The translations under genes and the position numbers were made by a program. 64,000 nt of DNA from positions 16,909,001-16,973,000 of the forward strand of contig CM036618.1 of NCBI GenBank assembly GCA_020746105.1. Reading direction: 5' to 3'. This DNA is from Trogon surrucura (lineage: Eukaryota > Chordata > Aves > Trogoniformes > Trogonidae). A model generated the notes under the pieces. It searched no databases. It worked only from the letters and a program-made list of their open reading frames with translations, and had not been told where the DNA came from. Shown in pieces: positions 63,701 through 64,000 of this stretch. The first letter of the stretch is position 1; every line of letters starts with the position of its first letter.

Positions 63701-63746
63701 TCCAGTATTCCTACAAGTTCCTCTTTCTTTGAAGAAATTAAGGTCC
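30684..63746 (-). CDS. SMC6: SMC6, structural maintenance of chromosomes 6 (partial gene, join of 22 exons)
   Basis: SMC6 is the ABC-type ATPase that pairs with SMC5 (with NSE subunits) in the nuclear SMC5/6 complex for recombination repair and replication-fork stability. Exons, in gene order: 63685-63746, 62705-62785, 59944-60045, 58772-58891, 58575-58673, 56484-56630, 56026-56114, 55358-55522, 54225-54403, 52964-53165, 51928-52042, 48601-48761, 46620-46755, 45626-45706, 45022-45192, 43187-43324, 42305-42450, 38350-38475, 36828-36933, 35145-35297, 31850-31947, 30684-30792. All have AG acceptors and GT donors, splice phases match across every junction, and the 2,786 nt contain only the terminal stop. 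The 928 residues correspond to human residues ~161-1091. The Walker A exon, start codon and promoter lie beyond the right edge. Introns carry most of the repeats listed here. No pseudogene signs were seen. Confidence 0.95.
31850..31947 (-). CDS. SMC6: SMC6 window exon 21 (D-loop and H-loop region)
   Basis: 98 nt, 32 codons plus AG of a split Ser. It encodes [20 protein letters not shown] and [11 protein letters not shown], matching human [20 protein letters not shown] and [11 protein letters not shown]. The acceptor is tttag and the donor gtaata. Confidence 0.96.
32297..33370 (-). mobile_element. CR1 3' fragment in SMC6 intron (RT domain)
   Basis: A minus-strand CR1 in the last-but-one SMC6 intron region, same orientation as the gene. 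Frames include [17 protein letters not shown] (RT motif B), FTDD where FADD is expected (motif C altered), then RPHLECCG and the 3' end AAGATCATCAAGTCCAACC (+). A 204-codon piece remains open (32,710-33,324), but the whole ORF2 is frameshifted and truncated. Confidence 0.92.
33615..34045. mobile_element. Possible degraded LTR or other repeat
   Basis: A GC-rich block inside an AT-rich intron. It starts GTCCTGGTTTCACTGGGATG, resembling the start of some avian LTRs (TGTCCTGGTTTCAGC...), and ends near CAGGTGACAGAATAACTA. Boundaries and orientation are not clear. It could equally be unique sequence. Confidence 0.35.
35145..35297 (-). CDS. SMC6: SMC6 window exon 20 (ABC signature and Walker B)
   Basis: 153 nt, 51 codons, phase 0. 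It carries the ABC signature [20 protein letters not shown] and Walker B with the catalytic acidic pair in [11 protein letters not shown]. These residues form the composite ATP site with the Walker A lobe encoded outside the window. Catalytic residues are intact. The acceptor is tcaag and the donor gtatag, a weaker donor than its neighbours. Confidence 0.97.
35650..35995 (-). mobile_element. CR1 3' fragment in SMC6 intron
   Basis: A minus-strand CR1 3' end, same sense as SMC6: on + it reads AAGATCATCAAGTCCAACC, CTTAATCATGTCCTGAAG, CTGTTCCACTGCTTCACCAC and AGTTGTAATGAGCAATAAGG. About 345 bp, ORF2 C-terminus only, with deletions. Confidence 0.85.
36828..36933 (-). CDS. SMC6: SMC6 window exon 19 (C-terminal ATPase lobe)
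   Basis: 106 nt; one base completes Gln, then 35 codons. It encodes [20 protein letters not shown] and [11 protein letters not shown], matching human [21 protein letters not shown] and [11 protein letters not shown]. The acceptor is taag and the donor gtaagt. Confidence 0.95.
38350..38475 (-). CDS. SMC6: SMC6 window exon 18 (coiled coil toward C-terminal head)
   Basis: 126 nt; it completes Gln, runs 41 codons and ends with CA of another split Gln. It contains [20 protein letters not shown], matching human TLKKFIKLLGEIMEHRFKTY. The acceptor is aacag and the donor gtgagt. Confidence 0.94.
39827..40980 (+). mobile_element. Solo LTR (~1.15 kb) inserted in CR1
   Basis: An LTR-like element that splits a CR1 precisely. 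The 6-bp sequence GCCATC occurs at 39,821-39,826 and again at 40,981-40,986, as expected of a target-site duplication (5 or 6 bp). On + it has AATAAATG near 40,795 and a ~180-bp downstream end with CTGTCCTTATCTCAAACC and AACCACGACA. The middle carries degenerate units built around CACACTGGAGCAG and CTCACGCTGGAG. No retroviral genes are present. Long open frames on the minus strand are not genes. Confidence 0.8.
41077..41365 (-). mobile_element. CR1 3' fragment nested in another CR1
   Basis: ATCATAGAATCATAGAAAC (tail), then TTGGAAAAGACCTCAGAG and CACTAAGTGCCATGTCC. The body ends at ~41,365, where the outer CR1 resumes (CTAATGACCCTCTTATC). CTAAT is present on both sides, a likely short target-site duplication. 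The 3' end matches the subfamily at 17,651 and 51,291. Confidence 0.85.
42305..42450 (-). CDS. SMC6: SMC6 window exon 17 (C-terminal coiled coil)
   Basis: 146 nt, 48 codons plus CA of a split Gln. It encodes [20 protein letters not shown] and [10 protein letters not shown], matching human EKMSQARQICPERIEVEKS. The acceptor is tttag and the donor gtaagt. Confidence 0.94.
43187..43324 (-). CDS. SMC6: SMC6 window exon 16 (C-terminal coiled coil)
   Basis: 138 nt, 46 codons, phase 0. It starts [20 protein letters not shown] and contains [15 protein letters not shown] and VKEKELE, matching human DELNLADSEVDNQK and YEEKQKEHLDTL. The acceptor is aacag and the donor gtaagt. Confidence 0.93.
44240..44401 (-). 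mobile_element. CR1 3' fragment in SMC6 intron
   Basis: The minus-strand CR1 3' end starts TCATAGAATCATAGAATTG, then GGTTGGAAGGGACCTCAAAG and CACCTCCCTGGGCAACCTG, stopping at ~44,401. It is a distinct 3' variant (TCTAGTTCCAACCCCCA) from the other copies here. Confidence 0.85.
45022..45192 (-). CDS. SMC6: SMC6 window exon 15 (C-terminal coiled coil)
   Basis: 171 nt, 57 codons, phase 0. It starts [11 protein letters not shown] and ends [17 protein letters not shown], aligning without gaps to the human coiled-coil segment EDEAQENKSKM...LADPLK. The acceptor is gacag and the donor gtagca. Confidence 0.93.
45379..45478 (+). repeat. G-rich purine tract (G-quadruplex potential)
   Basis: About 100 bp of almost pure G/A on the + strand, with more than ten G-runs of three or longer, inside the SMC6 intron between exons 14 and 15. 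It is C/T-rich in the SMC6 RNA; the G-rich strand is the transcription template. Confidence 0.9.
45626..45706 (-). CDS. SMC6: SMC6 window exon 14 (C-terminal coiled coil)
   Basis: 81 nt, 27 codons, phase 0. It encodes [20 protein letters not shown] and SVDIHAL, matching human [27 protein letters not shown]. The acceptor is ttcag and the donor gtaaga. The next intron carries a G-rich purine tract on the + strand. Confidence 0.94.
46620..46755 (-). CDS. SMC6: SMC6 window exon 13 (C-terminal coiled coil)
   Basis: 136 nt; one base completes Ser, then 45 codons. It encodes [25 protein letters not shown] and HQRRKKELQ, matching the start of the returning coiled-coil arm (QQHLSALEKDIKHNE in human). 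The acceptor is aaag and the donor gtaaaa. Confidence 0.93.
47221..48283 (+). mobile_element. Solo LTR (~1.06 kb), same family as 39,827-40,980
   Basis: Bounded by TGTGACAAGG and GAGAGTGACA. It shares with the 39.8-kb copy the blocks AACTGGCTCC/GACGGCTCC, GGCCAAGGCTG, CATATTTAA/CATATTTTAA, AATAAATG, TTAATTTCCCCAA, GAGTGATCTCCCTGTCC and GTCTAGTGAAGAAGGG. It contains degenerate internal units around CACTGGAGCA and CTGCAGCC. The far 3' ~40 bp seen in the other copy is missing. No clear target-site duplication. It lies in the SMC6 intron between exons 12 and 13. Confidence 0.75.
48601..48761 (-). CDS. SMC6: SMC6 window exon 12 (hinge exit)
   Basis: 161 nt, 53 codons plus two bases (AG) of a split Ser. 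It contains [20 protein letters not shown] and [12 protein letters not shown], nearly identical to the family segment [17 protein letters not shown]. The acceptor is ttcag and the donor gttagc. Confidence 0.95.
49279..49756 (+). mobile_element. CR1 3' fragment, antisense to SMC6
   Basis: A plus-strand CR1 3' end with an open 3' part of ORF2: [39 protein letters not shown] and a C-terminus ending FLCDLL, then GGACTAGATGATCTTTTGAG and TTCTGTGATTCTGTGG. It is very similar to the copies at 38,716 and 58,911, suggesting a shared subfamily. Short 5' truncation. Confidence 0.92.
50423..50455 (+). mobile_element. CR1 tail remnant
   Basis: CCTTCCAGCCCAGGCCATTC followed by TATGATTCTATGATG, the terminal sequence of the same CR1 tail type as at 60,390-61,128 and the SINE at 52,731. 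Confidence 0.6.
50690..51245. other. Unidentified GC-richer block in SMC6 intron
   Basis: A ~550-bp block of higher GC than the surrounding intron, with an AATTAATAAAGAG poly(A)-like motif on + at ~50,890. An open minus frame (50,717-51,118) has no family resemblance. It could be a diverged LTR or other retroelement; I do not recognise it. Confidence 0.3.
51291..51646 (-). mobile_element. CR1 3' fragment in SMC6 intron
   Basis: Minus-strand CR1: on + AATCACAGAATCATTGAGGC, GAAAAGACCTCAGAGATC, CGGCACTAAGTGCCAC. In element sense the frame gives [20 protein letters not shown] and [20 protein letters not shown]. It ends at the SLE-like stretch near 51,646. Confidence 0.9.
51928..52042 (-). CDS. 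SMC6: SMC6 window exon 11 (hinge)
   Basis: 115 nt; one base completes the Ser codon, then 38 codons. It encodes [20 protein letters not shown] and [17 protein letters not shown], matching human [21 protein letters not shown]. The acceptor is ttcag and the donor gtaagg. Confidence 0.95.
52190..52634 (-). mobile_element. CR1 3' fragment in SMC6 intron
   Basis: Minus-strand CR1 with GATCATCAAGTCCAAGC (+) and a mostly open C-terminal ORF2 stretch ([40 protein letters not shown]). It is followed directly by another, older CR1 fragment. Confidence 0.9.
52635..52955 (-). mobile_element. CR1 3' fragment abutting an SMC6 donor, split by a SINE
   Basis: Minus-strand CR1: on + GGGAAAGACCTTTAATATC, GTCACTAAACCATGTCCC, then (after the SINE at 52,731-52,890) TTTTAAACACCTCCAGGGAC and CCCCGGGCAGCGTGTTCCAG. 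Its 5' junction lies about 10 nt inside the intron after SMC6 exon 10 (donor at 52,963). Confidence 0.88.
52731..52890 (+). mobile_element. tRNA-Ile/CR1 chimeric SINE
   Basis: A 160-bp element in two parts. The head (52,731 to ~52,790) aligns with the 3' two-thirds of tRNA-Ile: D-loop remnant AGTTAGAG, anticodon loop CTGATGA (GAT anticodon), variable region AAGGTCGCG and a T-arm/B box GGTTCGTTCCC (one mismatch to GGTTCGATCCC). The tail (~52,792-52,890) is a CR1 3' end: GATCCAGTTGAGAGGCGTCC, GGTTGGATTAAATGATCTC, CCATTCTGTGATTCT. The 5-bp ATGTC flanks both sides (52,726-52,730 and 52,891-52,895). tRNA-CR1 SINEs are known in passerines (TguSINE1); the tail here looks different from what I recall of that family. 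Confidence 0.82.
52964..53165 (-). CDS. SMC6: SMC6 window exon 10 (hinge)
   Basis: 202 nt. It completes the Gly codon and encodes hinge sequence with [25 protein letters not shown] and [19 protein letters not shown], a close match to the human hinge (IESCLKGLLQAYCC, EIYDVRH). It ends with AG of a split Ser. The acceptor is tatag and the donor gtaagt. The donor is followed within about 10 nt by the 5' junction of a sense-oriented CR1. Confidence 0.96.
54225..54403 (-). CDS. SMC6: SMC6 window exon 9 (coiled coil into hinge)
   Basis: 179 nt; it completes the split Arg, runs 59 codons and ends with one base of a split Gly. It contains RLRELKDSK, then [20 protein letters not shown] and HKPVGPLG, the entry into the SMC hinge that dimerises with the SMC5 hinge. 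The acceptor is tttag and the donor gtaaga. Confidence 0.95.
55358..55522 (-). CDS. SMC6: SMC6 window exon 8 (N-terminal coiled coil)
   Basis: 165 nt. It completes the split Ser, runs 54 codons and ends with AG of a split Arg codon. It contains [20 protein letters not shown], matching human ERQKKISWLKERVKAFQNQE. The acceptor is tctag and the donor gtaggt. Confidence 0.93.
56026..56114 (-). CDS. SMC6: SMC6 window exon 7 (N-terminal coiled coil)
   Basis: 89 nt; 29 codons plus two bases (AG) of a split Ser codon. It encodes [20 protein letters not shown] and CKRIEELK, matching human LYNRSLNEYK...[12 protein letters not shown]. The acceptor is catag and the donor gtaaat. Confidence 0.94.
56484..56630 (-). 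CDS. SMC6: SMC6 window exon 6 (N-terminal coiled coil)
   Basis: 147 nt, 49 codons, phase 0. It begins [20 protein letters not shown] and ends RRKAVSEAE, matching the family segment VRLNEAEQKYK...YNEAE. The acceptor is aaaag and the donor gtgggc. The acceptor has a weak pyrimidine tract, but the homology fixes both ends. Confidence 0.92.
57232..57452. repeat. Imperfect tandem duplication, ~103-bp unit
   Basis: GAGTCTATTAAATTTCCAG recurs at 57,245 and 57,348, followed in both copies by TCTCCTGAAATCA, CCAAGAAAG(C/T)CTACATGACA and GAAAGATG(C/T)TCC. About two copies with a few percent of differences, in the SMC6 intron between exons 5 and 6. Confidence 0.85.
57842..58562 (-). mobile_element. CR1 3' fragment abutting SMC6 exon 5 donor
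   Basis: Minus-strand CR1, same sense as SMC6. Its 3' part has two stacked ends: 57,842-57,911 (TCATACAATGGCCTAGGC type tail) and then 57,914 onward (TTGGAAAAGACCTCTAAG). The frame upstream reads [20 protein letters not shown] and [17 protein letters not shown]. The 5' junction is near 58,562, some 12 nt beyond the exon 5 donor (58,574). Confidence 0.9.
58575..58673 (-). CDS. SMC6: SMC6 window exon 5 (N-terminal coiled coil)
   Basis: 99 nt, 33 codons, phase 0. It encodes [20 protein letters not shown] and continues to QKLEECQ, a heptad-rich coiled-coil segment. The acceptor is tttag and the donor gtacat. A sense-oriented CR1 begins about 12 nt into the following intron. The reading frame stays open from this exon into the CR1 RT-derived frame. 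Confidence 0.92.
58772..58891 (-). CDS. SMC6: SMC6 window exon 4 (N-terminal coiled coil)
   Basis: 120 nt, 40 codons, phase 0. It encodes [12 protein letters not shown] through [13 protein letters not shown], matching the family's N-terminal arm (ESLKHEMAWAV in human). The acceptor is a T17 tract plus AAG, and the CR1 at 58,911-59,785 begins directly upstream of that tract. The donor is gtaaat. The next intron is only 98 bp. Confidence 0.93.
58911..59785 (+). mobile_element. CR1 3' fragment abutting SMC6 exon 4 acceptor, antisense
   Basis: Plus-strand CR1 beginning at the A17 run and reading [20 protein letters not shown] (the FADDTKLGG region with a 9-nt loss), then [20 protein letters not shown] and the 3' end GGACTAGATGATCTTTTGAG with TTCTGCGATTCTGTGA. 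ORF2 is broken by small indels. Its 5' junction forms the upstream edge of the exon 4 polypyrimidine tract on the minus strand. Confidence 0.92.
59944..60045 (-). CDS. SMC6: SMC6 window exon 3 (head to coiled-coil transition)
   Basis: 102 nt, 34 codons, phase 0. It begins [20 protein letters not shown], the highly conserved exit from the head into the N-terminal coiled-coil arm. The acceptor is tttag and the donor gtatct. An antisense CR1 fills most of the following intron (58,911-59,785). Confidence 0.94.
60390..61128 (+). mobile_element. CR1 3' fragment with TA-repeat insertion
   Basis: Plus-strand CR1: [40 protein letters not shown], then a TA-repeat insertion, then [15 protein letters not shown] and the 3' end GATCTAGTTGAGAGGCGTCC, GGTTGGATTAGATGGTCTC, CCATTCTATGATTCTATG. 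Its 3' end is of the same type as the SINE tail at 52,792-52,890. Confidence 0.9.
60579..60632. repeat. (TA)9 between 18-bp direct repeats
   Basis: CCTCGAATACTTCTGGTG (60,579-60,596), then nine TA units (60,597-60,614), then CCTCGAATAGTTCTGGTG (60,615-60,632). One mismatch separates the two 18-mers. It lies inside the CR1 RT region coding RPHLEY. Confidence 0.92.
61188..61552 (-). mobile_element. CR1 3' fragment
   Basis: Minus-strand CR1 3' end: on + TCATAGAGTCACAGAACAG, CTTCAAGATCATCGAGCCC, CCTCCCTGGGCAGCCTGTTC and GTTGTAGAGAGTGATATGG. It lies tail-to-tail with the plus-strand CR1 ending at 61,128. Confidence 0.88.
61724..62288 (-). mobile_element. Solo LTR with 5-bp target-site duplication
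   Basis: A 565-bp element starting TGTCATGGTTTAACCCC and ending AAACCAGCACA on +, flanked by GTCAT at 61,719-61,723 and 62,289-62,293. The U5-like end is at 61,724 (element sense minus, by analogy with the TATCTCAACCC block of the other LTRs). The canonical AATAAA position reads ACTAAA. No viral genes are present. A 5-bp duplication fits ERVL-like or ERV1-like integration; the class cannot be decided from the LTR alone. Confidence 0.8.
62705..62785 (-). CDS. SMC6: SMC6 window exon 2 (Q-loop)
   Basis: 81 nt, 27 codons, phase 0 at both ends. It contains [18 protein letters not shown], the SMC6 Q-loop (LTQEMSK) that contacts ATP-bound metal in SMC heads, followed by SKNEGDKYK. The acceptor is tacag and the donor gtaaga. 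Confidence 0.95.
63685..63746 (-). CDS. SMC6: SMC6 window exon 1 (N-terminal ATPase lobe)
   Basis: First SMC6 exon inside the window, 62 nt. It starts with the last two bases of a Gly codon and encodes [20 protein letters not shown] plus Q. This matches the family segment after Walker A that leads to the Q-loop. The acceptor is ctag and the donor gtaatt; the exon ends in phase 0. The preceding exon, which should end with one base of the Gly codon, was not found before the window edge. Confidence 0.92.
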
Positions 63747-64000
63747 CTAGTGGCAAAAAAAAAGAAAGGAAAAATACCAGTAGGTCCACAGCAGAGACAT
63801 ACAATGTCGTAGCCTTTGCAAAACTAAGGTTAGCATTTTTGTAACACAGATTTAATTCCACATGAGAAACACTACTTGATTAAGTTTTTTAACCTTTCTC
63901 ATATATTTGCATTTGTACAGAAAGACTTCTAATTAGAGTTGCTCCTTGCTTCATAACGCCTCTGTGAGAGAATCTAAGTAAATGGACAAACTCAACAAAA

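Noticed and set aside
63896-63963. A further upstream SMC6 exon (open minus frame ending MQIYEK with a gttaaa donor in the right phase)
   Set aside because: Its translation does not match the conserved SMC6 segment that should precede exon 1 (family ends in YKLKSATG), and the donor is weak. The phase match alone is not enough.

Overview
This window is bird nuclear DNA. The dominant repeats are CR1 LINEs (chicken repeat 1), with octamer tails of the ATTCTATG/ATTCTGTG type and RT reading frames such as FADDTKLGG and [10 protein letters not shown]. Solo LTRs of avian endogenous-retrovirus type are also present, and there are no mammalian L1 or Alu repeats. By my hand-drawn boundaries CR1 covers roughly 13 kb of the 64 kb, which is high for a bird. 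The order of bird cannot be fixed from this.

The only cellular gene I can support is SMC6, on the minus strand from 63,746 down to 30,684. It has 22 coding exons that join in frame with matching splice phases. They encode 928 residues, from just after the Walker A region (N-terminal ~160 residues, beyond the right edge) to the stop codon. The exons cover the Q-loop, N-terminal coiled-coil arm, hinge, C-terminal arm, ABC signature (LSGGERS), Walker B (CLDEFDVYM) and C-terminal tail. SMC6 pairs with SMC5 in the SMC5/6 genome-stability ATPase.

Layout: 1-8,007 unique non-coding DNA; 8,008-11,690 a CR1 with an uninterrupted 961-aa EN-RT frame plus a 5'-truncated ORF1; 11,691-28,045 unique DNA with scattered CR1 fragments and one LTR (25,144-25,915); 28,046-30,683 the SMC6 3' flank and probable 3' UTR; 30,684-64,000 SMC6 exons, with introns filled by CR1 fragments, three LTRs and one tRNA-CR1 SINE. 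No VSNL1 exon, the downstream neighbour in human, was recognised.

The most interesting points are: a tRNA-Ile-derived head joined to a CR1 tail (52,731-52,890) with a 5-bp target-site duplication inside an older CR1; three CR1 copies whose 5' junctions sit within ~20 bp of SMC6 splice sites, one supplying nearly all sequence upstream of a polypyrimidine tract and another read in frame from an exon; inverted CR1s flanking two small SMC6 exons, a possible circRNA arrangement; and the nearly intact CR1.
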